Shown here: piece by piece, positions 6,741 to 13,982 of the stretch
Layout: each line of letters opens with the position of its first letter
Position numbering within the stretch: the stretch's first letter is position 1
Assembly (NCBI GenBank): GCA_019456185.1
Contig: VRUH01000040.1
Span: 1-36,450 of the forward strand
Length of the DNA stretch: 36,450 nucleotides
Direction: 5' to 3'
Source: Candidatus Glassbacteria bacterium
Lineage (GTDB): Bacteria > Gemmatimonadota > Glassbacteria > GWA2-58-10
Notes under the pieces: generated by a model
Databases searched by the model: none
What the model was told of the DNA's origin: nothing
The model's input: only the letters and a program-made list of their open reading frames with translations
Made by a program: the position numbers and the translations under genes

Positions 6741-7003
6741 TTCCCGTCCTGGATCAGGCTCATCAGCTTGGGATGACCTTCCTCATCGTGAAAGGCCCAG
6801 AGAAAGCCCAGGTGCATGTGCCTTCCCTTGTGATCGGCGGGGTTGCAAAGGGCTTCCTTGGCTTGCCGTTCCAACCAGGAATGCAATCCTTCGCCGCGTT
6901 TTGCAGTGTCCCGCCAGACACCCAGGCAGCGCAGGGAGGCGCGGTCAACGGCATGGGCGGAAACTTCCACGTGTTCGAGATGTGGGGTGGAGAGGGCCTT
7001 CAT
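6737..7003 (-). CDS. Hypothetical protein, 88 aa
   Basis: The frame starts MKALSTPHLEHVEVSAHAVD, preceded by AGGTGCGCC, and ends with an ATGA overlap. It contains several His residues and a H-M-H-L-G-F-L-W-A-F-H-D-E-E-G strand-like segment. The V-E-V-S-A-H-A-V-D-R-A-S start resembles small phage proteins of unknown function. No family is recognised. Confidence 0.55.
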   Translation of the reverse strand: MKALSTPHLEHVEVSAHAVDRASLRCLGVWRDTAKRGEGLHSWLERQAKEALCNPADHKGRHMHLGFLWAFHDEEGHPKLMSLIQDGK

Positions 7004-7031
7004 GGCGCACCTGATTGGTCTTCCGTGACGG

Positions 7032-7718
7032 TTATGGGGATGCTGGCAATGCCAATCCCGAATGCTGGGCGGGGCCTTCCACGCCCTTGTGAATGCGGAG
7101 CATCTTGCCTTGCCAGAATCCGGCGTTCAGAGCATGAGACGCCCGGTTGCCGACTTTGCGGTATTTGCGGGACGTTCGATCCGGATAATGCAGATCGAGA
7201 GCAGCTTCCAGCAGTGGATCGGTCGTTACGATCCAGCGGCCCATTTCACGTTCCAGAGCCTTCTTTTGTGCGAGAAACTGTACAATCAACCCGATGGTCA
7301 AACCCTTGTAAAATGGGGACTGTTTTGCCCGGCCCTTGCGCCGGGTTTTCCTGTATTCGCGCCACGGCCTGCGGTAGGAACGGAGCAGGAAATCAAAGAC
7401 ATAGTGGGCAACCATGGCATTCGATTTGGTTCCGATCAGGATCAACCGCCACTGCCCGTGGAGCCATTGTTCCGAGATGGGGCGGACATAGAAGTAGTCA
7501 TTCAGGATCGTCCGCAACCACCTGATTTCCGGAGGCAGCCGCTTTCCGCTCCAAATCTCCTCAAGCACGTAATTTCCGATGTCCACATCCTTCCGGGAGA
7601 GATTGTGCTTGATGAGCAGTTCCCTGACCTTCGCGGCTGCAAGGCGGGCCTCGTGCTCGTTGGCGCTTCCGGCCAGGGCCAGCAGCTTTTCAATCTTCGC
7701 GATCAGTTCCTGGTTCAT
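7032..7718 (-). CDS. DUF2786 domain-containing phage protein
   Basis: A 228-residue protein whose N-terminus (IAKIEKLLALAGSANEHEA, then AAAKVRELLIKHNLS) is the characteristic DUF2786 helical pair. The family is common in Mu-like phages and actinobacteria. The C-terminal part (SPFYKGLTIGLIVQFLAQKKAL and KYRKVGNRASHALNAGFWQG) fits the region that usually follows this domain. The function is unknown. The ATG at 7718 overlaps the preceding stop (ATGA); longer upstream reading would run through the upstream gene in another frame and is not credible. Confidence 0.8.
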   Translation of the reverse strand: MNQELIAKIEKLLALAGSANEHEARLAAAKVRELLIKHNLSRKDVDIGNYVLEEIWSGKRLPPEIRWLRTILNDYFYVRPISEQWLHGQWRLILIGTKSNAMVAHYVFDFLLRSYRRPWREYRKTRRKGRAKQSPFYKGLTIGLIVQFLAQKKALEREMGRWIVTTDPLLEAALDLHYPDRTSRKYRKVGNRASHALNAGFWQGKMLRIHKGVEGPAQHSGLALPASP

Positions 7719-7972
7719 GTGGCCGACTTCCTTTCTTCGGTGGCGGCTTCCGCTTGCGCCAGTGTCCAGGTTTCCACCCGCCCGGCCTCCATTTCCACGG
7801 CCAGGGCGCATTCCCGACAGACCAGCGGCCTGACCTTCCCGCCCAATTGCCCGTAGGCATTCGCCTTCATCTTCACCGGCATATCCCGGTACTTTCGGCA
7901 CATGTCCACCTTCATGGTGGGCGCGTTCCAGGGAACGCAGTGGAAATAGGCGTTGTCTGGAATGGGCTTCAT
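7715..7972 (-). CDS. Hypothetical protein, 85 aa, with scattered Cys
   Basis: The frame begins MKPIPDNAYFHCVPWNAPTM and has ATGA overlaps at both ends. The cysteines (C12, C25, and a C-R-E-C pair near residue 52) could hold a zinc ion. The C-terminal third is helical and acidic (TLAQAEAATEE). I recognise no family. Confidence 0.55.
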   Translation of the reverse strand: MKPIPDNAYFHCVPWNAPTMKVDMCRKYRDMPVKMKANAYGQLGGKVRPLVCRECALAVEMEAGRVETWTLAQAEAATEERKSAT

Positions 7973-8250
7973 GGTTGGGTCTCCAATCCCGGCAATACCG
8001 CTTGCCGCTCATCGCGTTTGGCTTCTGCCCGGTGTTTCGGGCACCAATCCTTGTCCGGGCCTGCCGAATAGCGGTGGGTATCGCAAAGCGGCTTATCGCA
8101 GGTTCCGCCTCCGGGCTTGGCCCAGTCGCATAGGTATGACCCCAGTTCATGGCAGTCCCCAATATGGCATTCAACCTTCCCTGTACGGGTGCCTCGGTGG
8201 CACATGATTCCGCCCCCACCTCCCTTGAAAACAAAAGGTTCGCAGGTCAT
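7969..8250 (-). CDS. Cysteine- and histidine-rich putative zinc-binding protein
   Basis: A 93-residue protein with about nine Cys and several His arranged as C-H-I-G-D-C-H-E-L, Y-L-C-D-W, G-T-C-D-K-P-L-C-D-T-H and D-W-C-P-K-H. This looks like two treble-clef or AN1-like zinc sites. A glycine run (KGGGGG) follows the first strand. Such small phage zinc proteins are often regulators or nucleic-acid binders; no function is assigned. A modest AAAGG stands before the ATG. Confidence 0.6.
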   Translation of the reverse strand: MTCEPFVFKGGGGGIMCHRGTRTGKVECHIGDCHELGSYLCDWAKPGGGTCDKPLCDTHRYSAGPDKDWCPKHRAEAKRDERQAVLPGLETQP

Positions 8251-8253
8251 CGC

Positions 8254-8472
8254 TCAACCTTTACCCGGATAGATGGTCAGGCTCGGGGGGCGCAGCCCTT
8301 CATCGCAAAGGCCCGGCAGGGATGCATGGCGTTTCATCACCTGCCGGTATGCTTCGACCAAGTCGAACAGGGTTGTTTCTGCGATGGGGCGGGCGCGGAT
8401 CGGCTCCTTCGCCACGACGTGACGCCCGCACTGATCACAGGGAAAGACGGGCCGGGAGTTTTTCCTCACCAT
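8254..8472 (-). CDS. Small single zinc-knuckle protein, 72 aa
   Basis: The frame starts MVRKNSRPVFPCDQCGRHVV, overlapping the previous stop by 7 bases. One C-D-Q-C pair precedes a helical stretch (ETTLFDLVEAYRQVMKR), and a later single Cys may complete a site. It is reminiscent of phage Com-type small zinc proteins, but it lacks the second C-x2-C, so I do not call it Com. The ATG chosen is the first with good context; a longer frame to 8577 would overlap two other genes. Confidence 0.55.
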   Translation of the reverse strand: MVRKNSRPVFPCDQCGRHVVAKEPIRARPIAETTLFDLVEAYRQVMKRHASLPGLCDEGLRPPSLTIYPGKG

Positions 8473-8630
8473 CTTATCCCCCGCTTGATCCAATCCACGG
8501 CCTGACTCACCACGTAGCGGATGCGTTTCCGCCGCTGGGCATTCCGCCAAGCCTTGCGCAGGGCGTCCCCGCCCCAACCGATGATCCCGAAGGAGCGGAT
8601 ATCATCCAGTTCCATTTTCATCTCGTTCAT
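8466..8630 (-). CDS. Hypothetical basic protein, 54 aa
   Basis: The frame begins MNEMKMELDDIRSFGIIGWG with GAGG upstream, just after the previous stop. The second half is strongly basic (LRKAWRNAQRRKRIRYVVSQ). It ends by overlapping the next ATG. Family unknown; it may be an RNA- or DNA-binding peptide. Confidence 0.5.
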   Translation of the reverse strand: MNEMKMELDDIRSFGIIGWGGDALRKAWRNAQRRKRIRYVVSQAVDWIKRGIRW

Positions 8631-8634
8631 GGCC

Positions 8635-8937
8635 TCATTCCTCGGTGAAAAGGGGAACCTGGTCGTAGGTGGCGCGGCCCGGTTCCACCTCGTTTCGCTT
8701 GCGCCGCCGTTCGGCCAGTTGCGATTGGAGTTCCGTGTCATTCCCATCGGCGGCTTTTTGCTCTGCCACGAGAAGTTCGACGGATTCCTTGTCCACATAC
8801 CACTTGCCCCGGATGCGGAAGGCTTTCAGTTGATGATCCGCGATCAGTTTGCGCACCCATTGCTCGGTTCCGTTGATGTAGGCGGCAACTTCCGGGACGC
8901 TCATGGTCTCGCTGCCAAGTCCCTGTCTAAAATCCAT
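8635..8937 (-). CDS. Excisionase-like helix-turn-helix protein
   Basis: A 100-residue protein; an in-frame ATG at residue 12 (MSVPEVAAYI) could be the true start. The pattern S-V-P-E-V-A-A-Y-I-N-G-T-E-Q-W-V-R-K-L-I, then RIRGKWYVDKESVELLV, is the standard MerR/excisionase-type winged helix (HTH_17 group). The tail is a charged helix. In a transposing phage with no integrase it is more likely a regulator than a recombination directionality factor. Confidence 0.7.
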   Translation of the reverse strand: MDFRQGLGSETMSVPEVAAYINGTEQWVRKLIADHQLKAFRIRGKWYVDKESVELLVAEQKAADGNDTELQSQLAERRRKRNEVEPGRATYDQVPLFTEE

Positions 8938-8971
8938 TGGTTCCCGAGCGCCTTCCCTGGCGGTTCGATTA

Positions 8972-9000
8972 TGGGGCTGCGGACAGGCTTGTCCGCTCCC
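8972..9000 (-). repeat. Palindromic element copy (core reads ACAGGCTTGT on plus)
   Basis: GCTGCGGACAGGCTTGTCCG inside a longer imperfect inverted repeat, in the 70-bp gap between an HTH gene and gemA. It is preceded by CGATTATGGG, as is the next copy 39 bp away, so the two may share flanking sequence from one duplication. Confidence 0.85.
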
Positions 9001-9007
9001 CCGCCGA

Positions 9008-9490
9008 TTATGGGGCTGCGGACAAGCCTGTCCGCAGCCCTTGCTTACGGTCGCGCATTTCGCGCAGGGCCTTGGCCACCCAGCCCGCCTCCCTGGCGGT
9101 GCGGATGATTCCCTCGCGCAGTTTGAACCGTTTGTTGAAGAAGGCTTGCGGATCGTTGATCCCGGCCTCGCGCAAAAGGTGGAACAGGTGCCAGACCTGT
9201 TTGTTGGACGGCAACGCGGCCACGTTGCCGCCGTGCAGGGTGGCCTTCTGGGGGGAGTAGACCGGGCACCAAGTCACCGCGATGGGGACCGGATTTTTCC
9301 GACCCAGCCGCTCGAACATCCCGTGCAGGATTTCCCATGCCTGCGCCTCGGTGAGGCTTTTGGTGGATCGGTCTCCGGTGAGGGCTGCGATCTGTCCCCG
9401 GATTTCTTCCGTGGCGTCCTCTCCGATTTCGCCGAACAGGATGTGGAACATCTGAATTTTGCGTTTGTCCAAGGGATCGCCGGGTCTCAT
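9008..9490 (-). CDS. gemA: GemA / Mu gp16 family regulatory protein
   Basis: A 160-residue DUF1018-type protein. The N-terminus KRKIQMFHILFGEIG and the later SLTEAQAWEILHGMFERLG and VWHLFHLLREAGI segments match the conserved helices of phage GemA. In Mu, GemA modulates host gene expression and DNA topology after induction. The ATG at 9490 makes an ATGA overlap with the upstream gene. The last ten residues (GLRTGLSAAP) are not family sequence; they come from a palindromic element that has replaced or extended the original C-terminus. A longer reading to 9586 enters the upstream gene out of frame and is rejected. Confidence 0.85.
   Translation of the reverse strand: MRPGDPLDKRKIQMFHILFGEIGEDATEEIRGQIAALTGDRSTKSLTEAQAWEILHGMFERLGRKNPVPIAVTWCPVYSPQKATLHGGNVAALPSNKQVWHLFHLLREAGINDPQAFFNKRFKLREGIIRTAREAGWVAKALREMRDRKQGLRTGLSAAP
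9011..9040 (+). repeat. Palindromic element copy forming the C-terminus of GemA
   Basis: TGGGGCTGCGGACAAGCCTG followed by TCCGCAGCCC forms a near-perfect inverted repeat. On the minus strand it encodes GLRTGLSAAP, the last ten residues of GemA; the TAA stop (9010-9008) lies just outside the element. Confidence 0.9.
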
Positions 9491-9894
9491 TGGCTGCGCT
9501 CCTGCAATTTCCGAAGGCAGTTTTCCATGCCTATGAGATCGCTTTCGGGGAGATCGCCCCAATACAAATCCGCGAGGGCGTTCCATTTCCCGCGCATGGA
9601 TGCGAGCGTCGATATCCCTTTCGGCGTGAGGGAGAGGCGGGTTTCCTTGAAGGACACTTGCTTGCGCTTGACCAGCCCGGCCTTGTAATGCCTGCCGAGC
9701 GCCCGCTTTGTGTTCGACAGGCTGGAGTGAATTTTCCTTGCCAGGCCATGGGTGCGGATACCCGGATTTTCGCCGACCGTTACCAACACCAATTGCTCGA
9801 TGAAGATCATGCCTTCGGGGGCGACGGTTTCCGCATCCCTGCGCAGCAGGTCATAGGCATGGCGCAGGCCGAAAAAGAGGCGTCCGGGTTCCAT
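9487..9894 (-). CDS. Winged-helix (MarR-like) DNA-binding protein
   Basis: A 135-residue protein beginning MEPGRLFFGLRHAYDLL. AGGAAGGGG precedes it, and the ATG lies just inside the upstream stop; a GTG one codon earlier is an alternative start. The segment from about residue 40, RTHGLARKIHSSLSNTKRAL followed by GLVKRKQ and the wing RLSLTPKG, is a winged helix-turn-helix. It lies between the second ATPase and GemA, where Mu carries early regulators, and may control the early-to-late switch. Confidence 0.7.
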   Translation of the reverse strand: MEPGRLFFGLRHAYDLLRRDAETVAPEGMIFIEQLVLVTVGENPGIRTHGLARKIHSSLSNTKRALGRHYKAGLVKRKQVSFKETRLSLTPKGISTLASMRGKWNALADLYWGDLPESDLIGMENCLRKLQERSQ

Positions 9895-9896
9895 CA

Positions 9897-10904
9897 CTAG
9901 ACCCCTTCCTGCACGGCTTCGGCGAGCACTCGCTTCACTTCGGCGACGGATTTCGACCCGGCCTTGCCGTCAAGAACGTCCTTGACGGTGGTCTTGCCGA
10001 GATTGCCCCGCTTGGCGATCTCGCCCTGGGACAAATCGAGCATGGCCATCAGTTGCGCGGGATCGTATGCGGAGAGCACATGCATTTCATCGATCCGCCT
10101 GTTTTCCCCCTCGGGAAAGCCTTCTTTGTAGGCATGAGCGAGCAGGTCCCAACAGATGTTGTTGACACCGAGCGGAGCTTTTGCCAGCCTGCCCACCGCG
10201 AGGGCCGCATGCTCGGTGAACAGGCCTGGCGTTCCGGCTTCTTCGCAGCGATGCAGGATGTAGTCTGCGACTTCCTGTTCCGTCATCTCGCCCAGGATGG
10301 CGATGTTCCCGGCCTCCAGGCGCTGCCAGACATCGGGGGCCACTTTCTTGTAGTGTTTGATGAGGCTGCGATGCCCGGTGAGTACGATGGCGAACAGGCT
10401 GCCGTGGTGGGCAAAGCGAATCGTCTCGTACAGGTCCTTGAGGGACTTGAGGAAAGGGCCTGTCAACCGGTGGGCCTCATCGATGACCAGGCAGACTCGT
10501 ATTCCGTCTTCGACAGCCTGCTTCAAATAGAACTTCAGCAGCCACACCCGGCGTTGCACCGAGCCGGGAATTCTCTCCCCGTCCTCCAGGAAATCGTTAA
10601 GCAGGGATTCCACCACCGCGTTGATGCGCACGGACTCCTTCCTGGGATGATCGACACGGATGAATTTCACCTTCATCCCCTCGGTGGCCTTCAGGGCGGC
10701 GATAGAGTGGGCAACGGCCTCGGATTTCCCGGCACCCACATCCCCGGCGATGGCGACCACCTCGTAGCTTTCCACCGCGTAAGCGATCTGTTTGAGCGCG
10801 GTCTTATACTCCGAAGACAGGTAATAGCCGCTCCCGTTCACCTGCCCGAAAGGGAAGGAATGCATATTAAAAAACTGCATGATGTCGGGCCGTGTTGGCG
10901 TCAT
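9897..10904 (-). CDS. MuB/ExeA-type AAA+ ATPase with C-terminal HTH (ATPase 2)
   Basis: A 335-residue AAA+ protein. Walker A is G-D-V-G-A-G-K-S (54-61), Walker B is V-C-L-V-I-D-E-A (137-144) with the catalytic Glu present, and a T-G-H sensor-1 stands near 176-178. The C-terminus (QGEIAKRGNLGKTTVKDVL) is a helix-turn-helix, as expected of a transposition target-choosing ATPase such as MuB, whose HTH helps bind DNA. It would deliver target DNA to the transposase and guard against self-insertion. The ATG at 10904 has GGAAAGGTAACACC upstream and opens 4 bases after the preceding stop. It is a paralogue of the product at 11189-12115. Confidence 0.85.
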   Translation of the reverse strand: MTPTRPDIMQFFNMHSFPFGQVNGSGYYLSSEYKTALKQIAYAVESYEVVAIAGDVGAGKSEAVAHSIAALKATEGMKVKFIRVDHPRKESVRINAVVESLLNDFLEDGERIPGSVQRRVWLLKFYLKQAVEDGIRVCLVIDEAHRLTGPFLKSLKDLYETIRFAHHGSLFAIVLTGHRSLIKHYKKVAPDVWQRLEAGNIAILGEMTEQEVADYILHRCEEAGTPGLFTEHAALAVGRLAKAPLGVNNICWDLLAHAYKEGFPEGENRRIDEMHVLSAYDPAQLMAMLDLSQGEIAKRGNLGKTTVKDVLDGKAGSKSVAEVKRVLAEAVQEGV

Positions 10905-10908
10905 GGTG

Positions 10909-11226
10909 TTACCTTTCCAAATTGCGGGCGATGATTGCGGATAGGTTTCGGATGTGCTGGCCGATATCGTTCGCAACCGCCCGGGTTTCCTCATCGAGAT
11001 GAGGTTCATAAAGGATAAGGAGGCGGTTCAACTCGGCCTGGATATCTTCGAGTGCCCGGCGTTTCTCCTGCCGGAGCGTCCGTTCCTTTTCCGTTTCGCT
11101 CCCCACAAATTCCCGCAGTTGAGCGAGCAGGGTGGTGAACTGGTCAATGGGGTTGCGGACAAGCCTGTCCGCATCCCGCGCACGGACATCACCCTGCCTT
11201 GGATTGTTCTTCTCGTTCTTTTCCAT
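10909..11226 (-). CDS. Coiled-coil protein with an N-terminal palindromic-element peptide
   Basis: A 105-residue protein lying between the two ATPase genes and overlapping the upstream one by 38 bases. After MEKNEKNNPR, residues 17-27 (RDADRLVRNPI) are encoded by a palindromic element in frame. The remainder (SETEKERTLRQEKRRALEDI, then QAELNRLLILYEPHL) is a heptad-like helix. I recognise no family. Its place suggests a partner that bridges or regulates the two ATPases, but this is inference. Confidence 0.65.
   Translation of the reverse strand: MEKNEKNNPRQGDVRARDADRLVRNPIDQFTTLLAQLREFVGSETEKERTLRQEKRRALEDIQAELNRLLILYEPHLDEETRAVANDIGQHIRNLSAIIARNLER
11149..11177 (+). repeat. Palindromic element copy inside a coding region
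   Basis: GGTTGCGGACAAGCCTGTCC plus flanking bases. It lies in the coiled-coil gene at 10909-11226 and is read there in the phase that gives RDADRLVRNP. Confidence 0.9.
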
Positions 11227-12115
11227 GATCAGCTTCCGTGCCTCCCTGAAGAATGGTTTCCAATGCCGATCCATCGGCCTTGGGTTCGATGATGCGATCC
11301 GCCACCGGCAGCGCGGCGCGGACATGGTCTTCGGTGATCTGTTTTGCCTCATCCAGGAAGGCCGCTTTCAACACGCTCCACATGAGGACGTTCAAGGTGG
11401 TAGGCGTGGCCCTGCGGGCGATCATCTCCAGCACCTTCTTTTCCGGGATGAGGGCCGCGCCACCGGCAGCGGCCAGCCGGTGCTTGATGTACTCGGCGGC
11501 GTCCAGCGGATCGAGGGCGGAGAGATAATGGATGTTGAGGGCGTCCAAGCGGGCCAGCACATCCCGCGCCTGCCACGCCAGCAGCGCCGGAAGCTGACGA
11601 TGGCCCACGAGGAGCACGGAAAAAAGGGTCTCCATGTGGGCAAACCGCGTGGACTCGTGGAGTTCTTTTTGGGCTTTGAACGTGCTGCCGGAGACCCGGT
11701 GCGCGTTATCGATGACAACGATCAGGGAACGATCCGAGCCGTGGATATCGATCAGCATGTCCTTCAACATCCTGCGCCTGGGGGCGCGGACGCGGGGAAC
11801 GCGATCCGCGTTGAGGGCGTGCAGCATCGCCTCCTCGATATCCGAGACGGTCAGAGTTTCCTTGTCGGTATCGACGCGGGCCACGATGACCGTATCATCC
11901 AGCGCATCCAGCACCGAATCCTTGACGGTGGTCTTGCCGGTGCCATAAGCCCCGAACAGCCCCACGATCTCGTTGTGCTCGATGGCATAGCGCACGAGAT
12001 TTTTCCCGGCCCGCAGATTCACCGATGGCCACAGATCGTTCGCTTCCCTGCGCTTCCCGAAGGGATCGCGTTTCAGGCCGAACCAGTCGAGCATGTCCGG
12101 TTTGTTCATGTTCAT
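11189..12115 (-). CDS. MuB/ExeA-type AAA+ ATPase with altered Walker B (ATPase 1)
   Basis: A 308-residue AAA+ protein. Walker A is G-A-Y-G-T-G-K-T (55-62). Walker B is L-I-V-V-I-D-N-A (131-138): the usual catalytic Glu after Asp is Asn, so hydrolysis may be weak or absent while ATP binding is kept. The T-R-F-A-H-x-x-T-L-F...V-G-H-R block is shared with ATPase 2, showing common origin. No C-terminal HTH is visible; the tail is polar and charged. The start makes an ATGA overlap with the small upstream gene. As the first ATPase after the transposase it holds the usual MuB position. Confidence 0.85.
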   Translation of the reverse strand: MNMNKPDMLDWFGLKRDPFGKRREANDLWPSVNLRAGKNLVRYAIEHNEIVGLFGAYGTGKTTVKDSVLDALDDTVIVARVDTDKETLTVSDIEEAMLHALNADRVPRVRAPRRRMLKDMLIDIHGSDRSLIVVIDNAHRVSGSTFKAQKELHESTRFAHMETLFSVLLVGHRQLPALLAWQARDVLARLDALNIHYLSALDPLDAAEYIKHRLAAAGGAALIPEKKVLEMIARRATPTTLNVLMWSVLKAAFLDEAKQITEDHVRAALPVADRIIEPKADGSALETILQGGTEADHGKEREEQSKAG

Positions 12116-12285
12116 CGGCCCCTCTCCTGCTTCAGTTCCGCGATCACCTGCTGGGCCTTGATCTCCAGCGCCTTGAGCACGATCATCGCCGGACTTTGGA
12201 GATTGAGGGGCGCTCGGTGCTGAATGATTACATCGAGATTCACGTTCCCGCTGGCATTGTCTTCAAGTTGAATTTGAATGCGCAT
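12112..12285 (-). CDS. Hypothetical protein, 57 aa
   Basis: The start at 12285 (MRIQIQLEDNASGNVNLDVI) is chosen because GGAGGGTGAC stands directly before it. A longer frame from 12351 would begin inside a palindromic element and has no ribosome binding site. The protein has a beta-like start and a helix (MIVLKALEIKAQQVIAELKQ). It lies between transposase and ATPase 1 with an ATGA overlap. Family unknown. Confidence 0.6.
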   Translation of the reverse strand: MRIQIQLEDNASGNVNLDVIIQHRAPLNLQSPAMIVLKALEIKAQQVIAELKQERGR

Positions 12286-12320
12286 GTCACCCTCCATGGT
12301 GAATGAAGGCTCTGTTGCAC

Positions 12321-12350
12321 GGGACGCGGACAGGCTTGTCCGCGTCCCCA
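12321..12350 (-). repeat. Palindromic element copy between transposase and downstream gene
   Basis: GACGCGGACAGGCTTGTCCG within a perfect outer stem GGGACGCGG...CCGCGTCCC. It starts at the base after the transposase stop codon, so it could act as a transcript hairpin between the two genes. Confidence 0.9.
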
Positions 12351-13982
12351 TTAAAGACGCAGAGCCTGTTTAAGCTCGTTACCGAGCTTCTCGGTGGCGC
12401 GGCGGTCAAGGCCGCACTCCCGCAATCGATTCTCCAATTGCCGCATGTTCTCCCCGTTGAATTCGAGCCTGGTGTGGAGCGGGACGCCCACGATTTCATC
12501 AATGCGCCGCCGCGCTTCCTTGAGGCTCTTGTAAGCCTGCAAACTCGTGAAGGGATCGGCTGTGGGCCGGGCCGGGCGCAGGCGGGGTTTGGGAGTGACC
12601 ACCTTGGGCGTTGCTTCCCCGCGCTTTACCGGCTGCCCCGAGGCGGTAGGCTTCTGTCCCACTGCGCGGAGGTTGGCCTGGCCTTTCTCGCTGTAAATGC
12701 CGACCCCCTTGCGGGGGCGCTGGGCGGCTGCCTTGGCGACCTGCTTAGCGGGGGTTTCCTTTTCCCCCTTGTATTCACCGAGCGCGTTGGGAATAGGCTG
12801 GATGACGCCGTAGCTGTGGCCGTCGTGTTCGACCGCGAATTCCCCCTGGCGGTTATAGACCAGCGTCACTTCCCGCCCCTGGAGGCCCGGAGGCAGGCCG
12901 ATGATCTCCAGGGGTTTGTTGTCGTGCCAGACCCACCCTTCGGCGGTGACCTTCTTGGGTTGGCGGAACACGGCCAGGAAGAGGGCGTCTTCGGGGCATT
13001 CGCGCATGCCCCGGAATCCGATGGAAAGGTCCCAGTCCTGGCGCTTGGTGTTGCTCCTGCGGATGGGATGACGCCTCTCGTTCTTCAGCCTGATAAAGGT
13101 CGATAGCTCCTCCTGGAGCGACGAGAGGCGCATCCGCGCACCCACCTTGTGGGTGATGAGATAGGATTGCTCGAAGGCTTCCTTGATGGGCCGGAAGGGG
13201 CGTTCGATGCGGCCATTGCGCTGGGAGTTGCCGGGCTGCCCCGTGATCAGTTCGATGCCGAAGAAATCCAGGAAGGCCGTCGTGCTGCCTTCCGAGCCGA
13301 AGGAGCCTTGATCGCAAATCAGATATTCCTCGGGCATGCCCTTGGGCATGCCGTTGCGCCAGGTGTCCACGCAAAAGCTCTGCACCATCTGCGAGGATTC
13401 CCCCGGAGCCACCACGTAACGGGCGTTCATCACGCGGGAATAATCGTCGATCAGCGATACGATCCAGGCCAACTCTCCATCATGCCAGCGCTTGTTGCGC
13501 TGTTCCGCCCGGCAGACCTGGACAATCCAATCGTCCCCGTCCCGGTCGATCACCCGGAAATGGCGGGAGCCGGAGGCATCCACGCGGTGGGCCTGGTTCG
13601 CATAGGCCGCTTCCATGCGCTGGCAATAGGCGGCGGCGGGATTGACGCCCAAACGCCGGGCAGCCTGGTTGAGGGAAGAGATGGGGTGCTCCCGGTGCAA
13701 GGCTCCTTCGGACAGGGCGATCTGCTGGGCCTGCTCGGTGGAAAGCTGGCCGTCGCCGGAAGACTTGTATTGCCAGACGACGTTGACCGCCTCCTCCAGT
13801 TGCGGATCGATGCGGGCCGGTTTGGGTTTGCCGCCATCCACGCGCAGCTTTTTCACGCGGCGATAGACGGCGTCATCGGTGAGGCCGTGCAGCCTGGCGA
13901 AGGCGGCGCGGCGGGCCTTGGCCTCCTTTTTGGGAAGGGCAAGAGTTTCGATGTGCAGTTGGTAGATTTGCTCTGGACTCAT
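12351..13982 (-). CDS. Mu-type DDE transposase
   Basis: A 543-residue transposase with the RNase H-like core. The likely triad is D135 (in R-V-D-A-S-G-S), D224 (I-C-D-Q-G-S-F) and E260 (N-G-R-I-E-R-P-F), with 35 residues between the last two as in DD35E enzymes. The N-terminal ~120 residues carry helix-turn-helix-like segments (HGLTDDAVYRRVKKL) for end-site binding. The region after the core includes a small beta domain (GREVTLVYNRQGEFAVEHDG) and a basic, Pro-rich linker with a helical C-terminus that may contact the ATPases. The start makes an ATGA overlap. It is shorter than MuA (663 aa). It is expected to bind the phage ends and insert the phage by replicative transposition. Confidence 0.92.
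   Translation of the reverse strand: MSPEQIYQLHIETLALPKKEAKARRAAFARLHGLTDDAVYRRVKKLRVDGGKPKPARIDPQLEEAVNVVWQYKSSGDGQLSTEQAQQIALSEGALHREHPISSLNQAARRLGVNPAAAYCQRMEAAYANQAHRVDASGSRHFRVIDRDGDDWIVQVCRAEQRNKRWHDGELAWIVSLIDDYSRVMNARYVVAPGESSQMVQSFCVDTWRNGMPKGMPEEYLICDQGSFGSEGSTTAFLDFFGIELITGQPGNSQRNGRIERPFRPIKEAFEQSYLITHKVGARMRLSSLQEELSTFIRLKNERRHPIRRSNTKRQDWDLSIGFRGMRECPEDALFLAVFRQPKKVTAEGWVWHDNKPLEIIGLPPGLQGREVTLVYNRQGEFAVEHDGHSYGVIQPIPNALGEYKGEKETPAKQVAKAAAQRPRKGVGIYSEKGQANLRAVGQKPTASGQPVKRGEATPKVVTPKPRLRPARPTADPFTSLQAYKSLKEARRRIDEIVGVPLHTRLEFNGENMRQLENRLRECGLDRRATEKLGNELKQALRL

Noticed and set aside
8254-8472. A Com-type translational activator as in Mu mom regulation
   Set aside because: Only one C-x2-C pair is present and no Mom gene is seen nearby; called a small zinc-knuckle protein instead.
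11132-12223. A 363-codon plus-strand frame opposite ATPase 1
   Set aside because: It is a shadow of a protein with Walker motifs; the sequence shows no domain and its direction opposes the operon.
12286-12351. An upstream start for the 57-aa gene beginning within a palindromic element
   Set aside because: No ribosome site precedes it, while GGAGGGTGAC fits the inner ATG at 12285 exactly.
9897-13982. A Tn7- or CRISPR-associated transposon (TnsABC-like set)
   Set aside because: No TnsA-type nuclease, no TniQ-like gene and no CRISPR array are seen; the genes sit in a full Mu-like phage.
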